DNA of 64,000 nt. It comes from Bacillota bacterium. GTDB lineage: Bacteria; Bacillota; Clostridia; Christensenellales; CAG-138. Within the stretch, counting starts at the first letter, position 1. Every line of letters begins with the position of its first letter. The notes under the pieces are model-generated. The model saw only the letters and a list, made by a program, of their open reading frames with translations. It made no database searches and was not told where the DNA came from. The stretch spans positions 1 through 64,000 of the forward strand of contig JAEWYO010000023.1 in NCBI GenBank assembly GCA_023395595.1, given 5' to 3'. This document shows positions 25,216 through 38,900 of the stretch, one piece after another. The position numbers were made by a program, and so were the translations under genes.

Positions 25216-26367
25216 ATGCCAGCGGGGAACGGGAAGAATACAAAGGAAGAAAGCAAGATCGCGCGCGCCCGGTATGAGGCGACGAAGCTGGACGCGGCGC
25301 AACGCAACATCCATGTTTTTTCGGGAATTGCCAGTGTGAGCAATTTTCTGTTCTTGCTGTGCGACCTGTTCTTTATTCAAGACCGAGCGGAGCGGCTCGT
25401 CGCCGGCATCCTGCGCTATTGTTTCTCAATTTTGCTGATCTTACTGATACGAAAGCTACAACGCATCAAGACGTTTGCCGCGTTTTCGATTGTGGTGAGT
25501 TTGCAGGAAGTGCTCGCGGTTTTGATGTTTCTCTCTGTGCTGCAATTCTACGAGAACCCGGAGTTTATGGTTCAGTCGATGGGGATGCTGCTGACCATTT
25601 TGGTCATTTTTCTCGTGCCGAATCGCTGGGAAAACATGCTTGTTCTGGCGATTGCAGCTTCCGGTGCGTTCTTTCTGCTTGCCTATTTTCACTTTCCAAA
25701 CATCCTTCTGCGCGAGTTTACCGCTGCGGTTTTTTACGCGGCGATGACCATCCTGCTCTGCGCGGTGAAGACGATTGGAACCGACCGCGCGGCCCAGCGG
25801 GAGTTTGCCGCAAAGACGCGGCTGGAGCAGACGAGTTCGCGCGATTTTTTGACCAGTGCCGCCACGCGCGAGCGTCTCGAGGAAGAAGCGAAGCGCTGGA
25901 TGAATTTCTGCCGCAGACAGGGGCTTCCGCTTTGCCTTGTGTTTGCGGATATGGATGACCTCAAGCAGATCAACGACCGGTTCGGGCACACGATGGGTGA
26001 CGCCGCTCTACGCGAAGTTGCGGCGGTAATGCGAAATCAGTTGCGCAATTCGGACACCATCGCCCGCTGGGGTGGAGACGAATTTGTGCTGCTTTTGCCG
26101 AACGTGACGCTGCAAAACGCGGTACTATTGCTGGATCGTGTGCGTTTGGCGGTCAGCCAAATACGGCTTTCGGACGGGATTACGGTCTCCTGCAGCTTTG
26201 GCGTGGTGCAGATGGACCCCGATAGCGACTATGCGCAGATGCTGTCCGCCGCAGATAAAATGATGTACCATGCCAAAAAAGATGGAAAAGGAAGGGTCAG
26301 TGCGACCGAATGTTACGAATCAAATACGCCGGCGGCAAATAAGGAAACTGTTGTTTCAAGCGAGTGA
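25216..26367 (+). CDS. Diguanylate cyclase (membrane, GGDEF domain)
   Basis: A 383-residue protein with about six hydrophobic helices in residues 35-190 and a GGDEF domain in residues about 210-365. The active-site motif is GGDEF at 286-290 (ARWGGDEFVLLLP). An allosteric I-site RxxD is present five residues before it (Arg277-Asn-Ser-Asp280), so the enzyme should make cyclic-di-GMP from GTP and be product-inhibited. Substrate-site residues DMDDLKQINDRFGHTMGD are intact. It is transcribed separately from the HD-GYP gene by a terminator in between, and lies just before the giant repeat protein, which it may control. Confidence 0.93.
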   Translation: MPAGNGKNTKEESKIARARYEATKLDAAQRNIHVFSGIASVSNFLFLLCDLFFIQDRAERLVAGILRYCFSILLILLIRKLQRIKTFAAFSIVVSLQEVLAVLMFLSVLQFYENPEFMVQSMGMLLTILVIFLVPNRWENMLVLAIAASGAFFLLAYFHFPNILLREFTAAVFYAAMTILLCAVKTIGTDRAAQREFAAKTRLEQTSSRDFLTSAATRERLEEEAKRWMNFCRRQGLPLCLVFADMDDLKQINDRFGHTMGDAALREVAAVMRNQLRNSDTIARWGGDEFVLLLPNVTLQNAVLLLDRVRLAVSQIRLSDGITVSCSFGVVQMDPDSDYAQMLSAADKMMYHAKKDGKGRVSATECYESNTPAANKETVVSSE

Positions 26368-26586
26368 GTGGTGTTGCTTTTGGGTGCGTGAAACACTACG
26401 AATGGGTCAAATAAGACAAATCGATACAATACCTTGTAACAATTTGATATTTCAATTGAATATTCAACCAAAGATGAGATTTTATAACAAGTCGGGCTAT
26501 TGACCGAGAAAAAGCAAACCAAAGTTCAATTCAACGAAACAAGCCTAAATTGTTGATTGAATTCGAAAAAAATTCATGAATTTCCC

Positions 26587-26616
26587 TTTACATCACACCA
26601 TTTCTAGCATTATACT
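26587..26616 (+). promoter_or_regulatory. Promoter upstream of the giant repeat protein gene
   Basis: TTTACA, 18-bp spacer, TATACT. It would give a leader of about 300 bases. Confidence 0.6.
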
Positions 26617-26701
26617 GAAAAAAAACAGAGCGACTCACGCCATGCATATGTAACGCGAAGAAGCTCATTTTTATGTATGTTGGAACGCATACATTGTTTT
26701 C

Positions 26702-26761
26702 TCAAACGATGCCAAGCCTCTTGATTCAGTAGAAAGACGGCGATCGTTTGATTTTTGTTTT
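26702..26761 (+). terminator. Intrinsic terminator inside the leader (candidate attenuator)
   Basis: TCAAACGAT at 26702 pairs with ATCGTTTGA ending at 26751, with a further GCC/GGC pairing inside and TTTTTGTTTT directly behind. It lies downstream of the promoter at 26587 and upstream of the giant gene, so it could be a conditional terminator. It could also simply end leaky transcription from the GGDEF gene. Confidence 0.65.
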
Positions 26762-26921
26762 GGTTTAGTTGAATTTTTTCCAAATATTACATCGTAAGAC
26801 TTTGTGTAACAATGCGGACGAACAGAACAATTGTCACACTGTATCAAAAAGTAACAACTATTTACTCAAGAAACGATTGGCATCATTACGAATTTGTAAC
26901 GAAACATCTGGAGGAACTTAT

Positions 26922-29900
26922 ATGCTGTCTGCCCAAATGAGCCGGATCAAACGCATAGGAAAGAGGGCATTTCGCGTTGCGCTTTGCGCGATGATGGTAC
27001 TGCAAACACTGTGGGTACCAAATGCGGCATTGGCCGAAAGCTCCGCGTTTTATTTTAGAGGATACGGCGCGGAGAACATGAACGGAACTACGCTGAACTA
27101 CGCCACCAACGGCGCAAGCGTCAGCGGGAGGGACGTGACCATCTCCAGCACTGGCGAGGGCGAGGCAATCGGCCTTGTCAATCTGAATGACACGGGACAT
27201 GACATCTCCAAGTCTGTCGATCTGGGCGGGCTGGAGATTGATTTCTCCACGGTGAGCAACGTCACACTCGAAGGCGAAGCCGGCGCGGACAACGATGTGC
27301 CGACGGCGACGGTCCTCTTCTGCAGCAGCTCTGATATTGGAAGCGTGATTTCCTCCGTCACGCTCAACAAGGCGGACAATGCGGTTGCGGGCAGCGAGAC
27401 ACTTTCCTCCGGCGCGAAGATACCGAACGGCACGCGTTCCATCTTTGTTTCATTAAAAGGAACAAACAAGACGGGCAGCAACACGGTCACCTTCACCAAC
27501 ACCAGCCTGGTGATTCGCGATGCCGCGGCTCCGAGCTGCAGCGCAGACTATATCAAGGACTGGACGAATCAGAACGTTACCGTAACCATCACGGCGGCGG
27601 ACAGCGACGCAGGGCTTGAAGGCATCTATGTCAACGACGGAAAGGTTTCGGAAACCTCTCCATATAGTTTTACCATCTCGGATAACAACACAAGCTTCAC
27701 CGCCTATGCGATGGACCTTGCAGGGAAGAAGTCGGACGTCGTCTCCGGCACGATCGACCACATCGACAAAACCACACCGGCGGCACCGTCCTCCGTACCG
27801 CTGAGCACGAGCACCTGGTCCAATGCAGACGTGTTTGTTCTGATGCCCGCGCTGTCAGCGGCAAGCGGTTCTCCGGAACGCTATGTTTACCAGATCGGTG
27901 CGGCGGCATGGGCAGACCTGACGGATGGATTTGCCATCACGGCGGAAGGCAACACCACGATTCGCGTTGCGGTTGCGGATGCTGCGGGCAACCGCTCCTC
28001 CTCGGCACAGGCGACGGCGAAGATTGACAAGAGCAAACCCACCATCAGCAACGCGACCATCACCTCCGGTAGCTCGTCTGCCAAGGTGGACGTGACCGCA
28101 ACCGATGTTGGTCTGAGCGGTATTCAAACATTCAGCTATGCATCCGGCGAACAGACCGCCGACTACTTTACCACGGGTGGTACACCGATTTCCGGCGGCA
28201 GCTTCACGGTTGGCGTCGGCGGAACATATACAATCTTTGCAAGCGACTACGCGGGCAACACAACGCTCAAGACAATCTCCATCACAACCGCACCAACGTT
28301 TGACGCGGTAAGCAATATTACGATGGAGGAAGACGAGACGCGCAATGTTCCGCTGAGCATCTCCGACGCGGAGAGCAGCCGCAGTGAACTAGACATACAG
28401 GTCACCACAAGCGACGATGCGCTCCTCAAGACGGTCGTGCTCAACAAGAGCGATGAAGCAGTCAGCCTCGATATCACACCCGCGGCCAACCAGTTCGGTG
28501 GGCCAGTGACGGTTACCGTAAGCGTCGAAGACCCGAGCGGACAGAAAGTGACGCGGACGTTTACCGTCACGGTGGAAGCAAAAAATGATGCACCGGTTGC
28601 GAATGACGATGAAGGCATCACCCTCTCGGAAGACGGCGTGGTGGAAATCGACGTGCTTGCCAACGACAGCGACACAGCCGACGGCGACACACTCTCCATC
28701 AAGAGTGTGGGCGAAGCTGCGCACGGCACAACGCTGATCGTGCTCGGCAAGATACGCTATACGCCCAGCGAGAACTACGCAGGTAATGATAGCTTCACCT
28801 ATACGGTATCCGACGGAAACGGCGGCACCGCGGAGGCAACCGTCCGCGTGAGTGTCACACAGGTGAACGATGCGCCCAGCGCATACGAAGACACTGCGTA
28901 CACGGCGGAAGATACCGCCGCTACGATCGACGTGCTCGGCAATGACACGGATGTAGACTTTCTGACCAATACGGAAGAGACGATTTCGCTGCTCTCTTGC
29001 ACAAATGGTTCGCACGGAACCGCGGCGATTGAGGATCAAACGATTATCTATACGCCGGCAGCAAACTTCAACGGCACGGATACGTTTACCTATACAATTA
29101 AGGATGCTGCGGGGCTGACCGCAGAAGCAACGGTCACCATCGTTGTTGCACCGCAGGCGGACGCACCCTGGTTCGTTGGCGTTGCGGACGAATACACGAT
29201 GGACGAGGACGAGAAGAACCACGAAATCGCTTTTGAAATCCATGACGTGGAAACCCCGCAGGACAGCCTCATGCTGCAGGCGGCAACGCTGGATGGAGAT
29301 CTGATCGACCAGAGCGGCGTTGTGCTCTCCGGCCTCGGCGGCAGCAGCGCCGCGGTCAGGCTCCTGCTCACACCGCTTGCAAACGTGCATGGTGACGTGC
29401 AGATCAAGCTGACGCTGGGCGACGGTTTTGAGACGGTGGAGAAGACCATCACCGTTCATATCCTCAACGTTAACGACGCACCGCGCGCGGGCGGCGACAC
29501 GCTGAACTTTACAGAGGATGCGGCATACCTCGACATCCCGATTGCAACGCTACTGTCCAATGACAGCGATATCGACGGCGACGCGGTGTTCTTCGATGGA
29601 CTGGCGAGCGATCCTTCCAGTGGTGCGATTGCGCTACTGGACGAGGGCACCTTGCGCTATACCCCTGCCAAAGATTTCGACGGGACGACAAGCTTTACCT
29701 ATTATATCAGCGACGGTACGGCGAGAACCCTCGCAACTTGCACGCTTGAGGCAATCGGCGTCAACGATGCCCCAGCCATTGTCGTGGAAGCGGCGGAGAT
29801 TGTCGGCACGGAAGACACGACTCTGGTCATTCCTTTTAGAATTTCAGATAACGAGAGCGCAGCAGCCGATCTTTCGGTGATCGTCGCCAGCAGTGACGAC

Positions 29901-32900
29901 AATATCGTAACTAGCGATGGTATCACGATCGTCAACAATGGCGACGGCTCTGGTGAGGTGCGCATCCTACCCGCGGCGGACGCAAACGGAACCCTGACGA
30001 TTACGCTGACCGTCAGCGACGGCGAAGCGCAGGCAAGCGACAACGTGACGCTCGTCATCGCGCCCGCGCAGGACGCACCTGTTGCAGAAGACGACCTCAT
30101 CTATGTGCATTACACCACTAGCCGCAACTTCAACGTTCTGGTCAACGATCATGACGTGGATGGCGATTCGATCACCGTCAAAGAATTTTCGGCAACTCTG
30201 CCGGGCACGCTAACGCTCAACAGCGACAAGCTATCGTTTCACTATGTGCCCGCCATTGGCGAAACCGGAACTGCAACCTTTACCTATACCATCACGGACG
30301 GCAAGGCCACCGATACCGCAACCGTGACGCTGGATGTGATCAGCGAAACGCACAATCCCGTGATCACGGCAATCGATAGTCAATACGTCAGTGAAGACGG
30401 AACGACGGGTGGTATTGCGTTCAGCGTTTCGGACGAGGATGTTGGCGATACCGTAACGATTCAGGTCGCGTCCGGCAACAAGACGCTGCTGCCGGAAGAC
30501 GCGGAGCACATCGTTGTGACGAATCTCGGTTCGGGCAACTATTCGCTCACGCTTTCGCCGGGCGCAGATCAGGCCGGCACGACAAGCGTGACCATCACCG
30601 CCACGGACAAGGCGGGGCTGAGCGACAGCACAACGTTCTATCTGCACGTACTGGCACAGAACGATGCGCCCATTGCTGCGAACGACACACTGAGCGTGGA
30701 TGAAGACGGCACGCTGACGCTTTCGCTTCTGGCAAACGACAGCGATCCGGACGGAGACACGATTTGGCTTTCCGCCCTTTCGAACGCTGCGCATGGCTAC
30801 ATTGAGCGCAGCGGTAACACCTACACCTACCATCCATACGAAAACTGGAGCGGCAGCGAGACGCTGACCTATCGCATCTCCGATGGGCGCGCAAGCGCAC
30901 AGGCCACCGCAAGCATCACAGTCAACCCCGTCAACGACGATCCTGTCGCATGGGAAGATTGGTTTGAGCTACCGAACACGAGCGGCACCGAGAGCGCGAA
31001 CATCAACGTAATCGGCAACGATTATGATGTGGACGGCGACAAGGTGCATGCTTATCGGATCGAGACCGCTCCGAAATACGGCACGGCGGAGATTCAGCCG
31101 AACGGCACCATCACCTATACCCGCAACCAGGTTTCCCCGCTGAACAACGGCGCGGATTCGTTTGTGTACAGCATCATCGATCGCGACACCGCAACGGGAG
31201 ATTACCGCACGGATACCGCGATGGTGTATATCGGCGTGGACTTCATCAGCACGCTGTATACCTACGGCAGAACGGTTACGTGCTATGAAGATGACGCGGC
31301 GTTTAACATCGACCTTTCGGTGAGTAACCCGACACCCGTGAACTACGCGCTCACGGTGAACACCACCACGACACTCGGCACGTTTGAAGTCGTGGATAAC
31401 GACACCGTCCGCTTCACACCCGCGCCGGATCAGAACGGTTATGCGGTAATCACCTATACCGTCGAGCAGATCGGCGGCGGCGAAAAGGACACCGGCACCA
31501 TCTGGCTCAGGGTCTACCCGGTCAATGACCTGCCCGCGATTACGAGCGCGCCGGAATCCATCACGATGGACGAGGACACAAGCGGCGGAAAAACGTTTGA
31601 CGTGCTCTACCACGATGCAGATTGCGCAAACGAGTATCTATACTTCTACGTCTATACGAAGGACGGCTCGACCACCGCGCCGATTCCGTTCCAGGTGGGC
31701 TATAGCTCCGCAACCATCGATGGCGGAAAACGCGTAACCATCACCACCGCAAATAATGTCAACGGTACGGGTACCATCGTCGTCGGCGTAAGCGACGGCA
31801 TGACCTATGTCGAGCGCGAGATTGACCTGACGGTCAATCCTGTGGACGATGCACCGGGTGTCGTTCCCGTTTCCAAAACCATCAACGAGGACTCCTCGGT
31901 TGTGTTTGCTTCGCCCGGATCGGACAGCGAGGTAGATGGGAACACCGTGGTGGAGACCATCGATCCCGAACGTGGGCCGCAGCACGGCACCGCGGTACTG
32001 CGCGCGAACCACACGATCTACTATGTACCGGACGCGAATTACAACGGCACGGAAACGTTCTATGTCATTGCCACCGACCAGACTGATGCGAAGCTTTCGA
32101 ACACGGCGCTGGTAACCGTTGTGGTAAATCCGGTCAACGACGCACCGGAGATCGCGGATCTGGAGTACTATCAGACCACGCTGGAAGATGAGGCAAAGGA
32201 TGTTACGCTGACCGTCAGCGACGTGGACAACACGCTGACCGAGAGTTCACACTACACCTTGACCTCGGATAACCAGAGTCTGGTGAAAAACGAAAACATC
32301 ACCATCAGCAATGTTTCGGGCACGGGCATGATGATCCATGTGGTGCCGGAAGCAAACGCTTACGGCACGGTGAAGATCAATGTTGTCGCCAGCGACGGCA
32401 AGCTCAGCGCAACGGGCGCATTCCAGCTCAAGATCGTACCCGTCAACGATCCGCCGGAGGCAATTGATGACACCGCGAGCGTGGACGAAGTCACCTCCAC
32501 CGGCGCGGAAGCCAAGCCGCCGAAGACCGTGAAGACCATCGACCTGCTGGCGAACGATTCCGACGTGGAAGACGGGAAGCCCTCGGTCGTCTCCATCACC
32601 AACGTGGTCAACGCGACCGTCACCAACATCGGCGGCGGCAAAGTGCTGGTCAGCGCAGATGGCGACTTCAGCGGAGATGTGACGTTTACCTATACGGTCA
32701 TGGATCGCGCGGGCGCAACCACCAGTGCGAACGTGACGCTGACGATCAACCCCGTCAACGATCCGCCGCGGGCAAAAGACGACAGCATCACGATCTTTGA
32801 GGACGCAACGCCGCAAATCGACGCGTTGAATAACGACACGGACCCCGAAGGCGATACACTCACGATTTCAGAGGTTGCCGATCCGGCGCATGGAACCGCA

Positions 32901-35900
32901 ACGGTCAAAGACAACAAGATAAACTATGTGCCGGACAAGGATTATTTCGGCAAGGAGACGTTTACCTATACGGTGTCCGACGGCAACGGCGGAACAGCGA
33001 CGGCAACCGTGACGATCACGATCAAGCCGGTCAACGACGCGCCGACGGTCAACAAACACAGTTCCAACAGCGGGGACTGGGTGATGCAGGAGGATACCAC
33101 TGCGCCCTTCCACTTCGTTGTTGCGGACGCGGAGAGCGCAACAAGCAATCTCATCATCAAGATCACCTCGCTGGACGAGACGCTGGTGAAGACCACGCAG
33201 ATTGCGCTGACCACCAACGCAGCGGGATATAAGACCCTCACCATCACGCCGGTTGCAAACGCGCACGGTATTGTTGACCTCAAGGTGACGGTCAGCGACG
33301 GTCTGCTTTCAACCGAGGCGATCTGGCCGCTGGAGATCATCAGCGTCAACGACGCGCCCGTGGTCACGGCCCCGGTGCAGACAACAAAGGAAGACACCGC
33401 TGTTCATGCAACCGCCTATGCGACGGACGCGGACGGCGATAGTGTTACCTTTGCCAAGAAGTCCGATCCTGCGCATGGCACGGTGACGGTCAATCCGGAC
33501 GGCACGTATGATTACATCCCCGCCAAGGATTACAACGGTGAAGATTCGTTCCTGATTCAGGCGAACGACGGGCAGCTGAGCAACAACATCGGCTACGCGA
33601 CGGTGTACATCACCGTCAAACCCGATGGAGACCCGCCCACGGCGCAGGACGATTCCATCTCGATTGACGAAGATGCAGCAACCGTGATTCCCGTGCTAAA
33701 CAACGACAGCGACGAGGACGTACCCTATGGCGACAAGATATCGCTGCTCTCCATCACGAAGCCCGCGCATGGCACGGCAGTTGTGGATGCAGGTGGAATT
33801 CTTTATACGCCGAGCCTGAACTATAACGGAACCGATACATTTGACTATACCATCACCGACCGCGACGGGAAGACCGACACCGCGACGGTGAGCGTCACCA
33901 TCCGCCCGGTCAACGACAAACCTTCCGGCGGAGACGACACGGCAACCGTGCTGGAAGACCATTCCGTCACGATTGATGCCACGACTAACGATGACATCGA
34001 CGAAACGACCAACCCGGATCTGGAGGACGTGACCATCGTCACGGTCGATAAACCGCTACATGGCACGGCGGTCGTCAGCGAGGATAAGAAGTCCATCACC
34101 TACACGCCGGACGAAAACTGGTTCAGCCCGGATGGTGCGCCGGAGGTGTTCTACTATACCGCGAAGGATTCCTCCAATCAGACGGAGCGCTTTGCCATCA
34201 GTGTGACGGTGACTTCGGTCAACGATTTGCCGGTGATCTCGCCGGATCTGGCGGATGTAAGCACGCCGGAAGACACACGCACGGGCGCGATTACCTTTAC
34301 GGTGAGCGACGTGGAAACCGCGGCGGGTTCGCTGACGGTTACGGCAACGCATCTCAACGGTGTGCTGCTGCCCGCCATCTCGGTGAATCCGGATGCAAGC
34401 GGCAATTGCAGCTTTACCGTGCTGCCCAACGCGAACAAGGTTGGCTCCGCTGTCATCACCATCAAGGTGACGGATGCCGACGGCGGACAGACAAGTGACA
34501 CGTTTACGCTCACGGTGAGTGCGGTCAACGACCTGCCGACGGCGGGGGACGACGTCTTTACCGTTGCGGAAAACAAGACCTACACGGCGGATGTGCTCGC
34601 CAATGACGACGTGGACACCGCTACGGGCAACGGCGGCGACACGCTGACGCTGCTCTCGATCGAGAAGCCGCAATATGGAACCGCGACCATCGTCGGCAAC
34701 AAGCTCTATTACGTCCCGAAGGCAGACCGTGACACCACGGTGAGCTATCAGGATGTGTTCACCTATACGATGCAGGATGCGTCCGGTGCAAAGTGCACGC
34801 CGACGGTGACGGTGACGGTAACACCCGTCAACGATCCGCCGACGATTTCCAGCATCGCGAACGTCACCGGTATTCTCGAAGATGCGCCGGACGGAACGGG
34901 CATCATCAACTTCAACGTGACCGATGAAGAGGACGATGACAACACACTGTTTGTCAGCGCACAGAGCGACAACCTGACGCTCTTCCCGCTGAGCAATATC
35001 ACGATTGACAACCCGACAGACGACGCAACCGGCGCACTCCGCACGGTGAAGGTGATTCCCGCCGCCAACCAGTTTGGTTCGGGAAAAATCACCCTGACGG
35101 TGCGCGACGCGCAAGGCCTGACCGCGCAGACCTCGTTTACCGTGACCGTGGACTCCGTCAATGACGAACCGAATAACGGCGATAAGTCGTTTACGGTTGT
35201 TGAAGACGTTGAAAAGCAGCTCGATGTACTCAAAGACATCGACCCCGACTATGCGACAACGCCAAACGACTACACAATTACCGCAATTGCGGCGAACCCG
35301 AGTCACGGCACAGTTCGCATCGCGGACGATAAAAAATCGGTTTACTATACGACCGCACAGGACAGCAACGAACCGGATTCCTTCCAATATACGGTTCTGG
35401 ATTCCTACGGAGCGAAATCCTATACGTTTACCGCATCGATCACGGTCACTCCGGTCAACGATGCGCCGTATATCGTCTACAAAGGGCAGCCGACGTATAC
35501 GATCTTTGAAGGAACGCAGCAAAACGACATCCCGTTTGAGGTGCACGACGTAGACAACGTCGCCTATGCGGGCGGAACAGATACGGTTGAAGTGATGCTT
35601 ACGGCAAAGAGCAGCAATACGGTTTTGCTCGTCGGCGGCATGAAGATTGACACGCTCACGGGATATGAGCGCGACATTGACCTCAAACCGAACGGCAAAT
35701 GGAACGGCAGTTCAACCATCACCATCACCGCGACTGACCCCGATGGCTTGAAGGCCACCGCGAGCTTTGCGCTTATCGTGAATAACGTCAACGAAGCCCC
35801 CGTTGCGGTGGACGATTCGCAGACAATTCAAGAAGACGTGACGACGACCATCGCGGTACTGAGCAACGACACGGACGGAGACCTCCAGACCAACCCGGAC

Positions 35901-38900
35901 ACGGAGAAGCTGACAGTCAAGACCGTGACCTCCACCGACCCGAACGCAACCATCACGCGCGCAAGCGACGGGCTGGGTGTTGTTGTGGTGCCGAAGGCAA
36001 ACTACAACGGCCCGCTGAGCTTCACCTATACTGTAGAAGATTCGCAGGGAGCCGAGAGCAATACCGCGACGGTGAAACTCACGGTTGCGCAGGTGAACGA
36101 CGCGCCGCAACCCGCACAGGACAGTGTAACCACGAATGAAGACACGTTCGTCAATATCTACGTGCTTGAAAACGACAACGATATCGACATGGATAAGGAC
36201 CTGAATGCCGACCCGAACGCGGAGAGCATCAGCGTCGTTCTCACGGGCGGCGGTCTGACGACACCGGCGCACGGCACGATCTCGACCGACGGCACGAAGA
36301 TTACCTATACACCGGCGAAGGACTATAACGGCACTGACACATTCGAATACTACTGCTCGGATGTGGCTGGGAAAAAGACGAAGACCTCTGTTGGCGTCTT
36401 GATCTATCAGGTGAATGACGCGCCGAAAGCCATTGCCGACACGGCAAGCACAAATGAGGATACGCCCAAGGATGGCATCGATGTACTCAACAACGATACC
36501 GATGTTGACACGGGTTCCACGCTCAACAAGAATGTGCTGCACTCAAAGAGCGACTTCTCCATCACGGCGGCATCGCTCACCACCCCCGCGCACGGCTCCG
36601 TTGAGATCATCAACAACAAACTCAAATTCACCCCGGCGCTGAACTGGTTTGGCACAGAGGTGGTCAACTACACCATGAGTGATGGACACGGCGGCACCGC
36701 AAACGGCACGCTGACCATGACCGTCAACTCGGTCAACGACCTGCCGGTCTACACCACGGCTCCTGTGGATATGAATCTGACAGAAGACGGCGCCGACGGC
36801 ACGATGGACATCGTCGTGGACGACGTGGAGACGCTCAAGAATGATCTTTCCGTCACCGTGACGGGCAGCACGAGCCCGACTCTGATCGCTACCTCGGACG
36901 TGACGGTCACGGTGGGCGCCAACGGCACGCGCACGATTACCGTTAACCCGAAGCTCAACCAAAACGGAACGGCGACGATCACGCTGCTGCTCAAGGATGG
37001 CAACGGGGGCGAAGTCTCGAAGCAATTCAAAGTCACGGTCACAGCGGTCAACGACGCACCGACCGCAGCAGACAAAACGCTCAACATCAGTGAAGATGCG
37101 GCGGTTGTGACGACCAGCAAGTCTCTGCTGGTGGAAGACGTAGATGTCTCGACCAACGAAGATGTGCTCACGCTCACAATCACGACGGCAGCCCAGCACG
37201 GCACCGCGGCGATTGACGCGGACGGCAACGTGACGTATCTCCCGAACGCAAACTTCAACGGCGTGGACAGCTTTGTCTACACCGTAACCGACAAGGCGGG
37301 CTTGACGGATACGGGCACGTTCAGCATCAACATCGCGCAGGTGAACGACGCGCCGGTTGCGGGCGACGACGCTGACGAGACCGACGAAGACACGGCGGTT
37401 GTGATTGACGTGCTGACAAACGACAGCGACATCGACACGGACGAAGCACTGAACGCGAATCCGAAAGACGAGAGCATCAGTGTCGATCTCACGAGCGACG
37501 GCCTCACCGCACCGAGCCACGGTACGGTCACGACCGACGGCGCGACGATTACCTATACGCCGGACAAAGACTTCAACGGCACCGACATATTCGAATACTA
37601 TTGCACCGACGGTGACGTGAAGACGAAGGCTGAGGTAACGGTCACGATCAAGCAGGTCAACGACGCGTCGATTGCGAATCCCGACACAGCAACCATCGAC
37701 GAGGATCAGGAGACGGACTCCATCAAGGTGCTCGAAAACGACACCGACGTGGACATTGACCCGACGCTGAATCAGGACGAAGCGTTGCTGCGCAGCAAAT
37801 TCTACATCAGCGCGGCAAGCCTGGCGGATCCCTCCGTTGGCACCTTGGACTGGACGACAGATTCGATCCGCTTCAAGCCCAAGGCGAACTGGTACGGAGA
37901 AGCGAGAATCTATTACACGATGAAGGACGGCTATGGTTCCGGCGCTTCTACAACGCTGATCGTGACGGTGAATTCCGTCAACGATTTGCCGGTCTACACC
38001 ACGGCACCGGTGAATTTGGAACTGACGGAAGACGGTGCGGACGGCACGATGGACATCGTCGTGGACGACGTGGAGACGCTCAAGAATGATCTCTCCGTCA
38101 CCGTGACGGGCAGCACCAGCCCGACTCTGATCGCCACCTCGGATGTGACGGTCACGGTCGGCACCAACGGCACACGCACGATCTCCGTCAACCCGAAGCT
38201 TAACCAACACGGCACAGCAACGATCTCGCTGCTGCTCAAGGACGCGGATGGAGGCGAAGTCTCGAAGCAATTCGATGTCACGGTAGCTGCGGTCAACGAC
38301 GCACCGACGGCGGCGGATAAGACGCTCCATATCAGCGAAGACGCGGCACTGCAAACAGTTACTGCATCGAGCCTCGTGGACGATGTAGACATCGCGACCG
38401 ACGCAGACGAACTCACGCTCACAATCACGACGGCAGCCCAGCACGGCACCGCGGCAATTGACGCGGACGGCAACGTGACGTATCTCCCGAGTGCAAACTT
38501 CAACGGCGTGGACGGCTTTGTCTACACCGTGACCGACAAGGCGGGCTTGACGGATACGGGCACGTTCACCATCAACATCGCACAGGTGAACGACGCGCCC
38601 CTTCCCGACGAAGACTCCGCAAGCACGAATGAAGACACGGCGGTTGTGATCGATGTGCTCGACGGCGACACCGACATCGACATGGACAAAGCACTCAACG
38701 CGCATCCGGAGGACGAGAGCATCAGCATCGATCTCACGGGTGAGGGCCTCACTGCACCGAGCCATGGTACAATTACGACCGACGGTGCGACGATTACCTA
38801 TACGCCGGACGCGAACTACAACGGCACCGACACGTTCGAATACAATTGCACCGACGGCGACGTGAAGACGAAGGCACTGGTGACGGTCACAATCAAACAG

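Larger units (their letters stand above)
26368..26921. other. 554-bp AT-rich non-coding interval / leader of the giant gene
   Basis: Holds a promoter (26587-26616), a hairpin ATGTATG/CATACAT (26673-26694), an intrinsic terminator (26702-26761) and then 160 bases to the start codon. No gene; the in-frame extension of the giant ORF from 26769 is not supported by an RBS or a signal peptide. Confidence 0.6.

Noticed and set aside
26641..26761. c-di-GMP riboswitch in the leader of the giant gene
   Set aside because: The conserved GGGCAAA and GCAAAGCC elements of the class I aptamer are not present; only generic hairpins are seen.
26769..26921. Extended N-terminus of the giant protein from 26769
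   Set aside because: No RBS, hydrophilic extension in front of a clear signal peptide, and it begins just behind the leader terminator; the ATG at 26922 has a good RBS.
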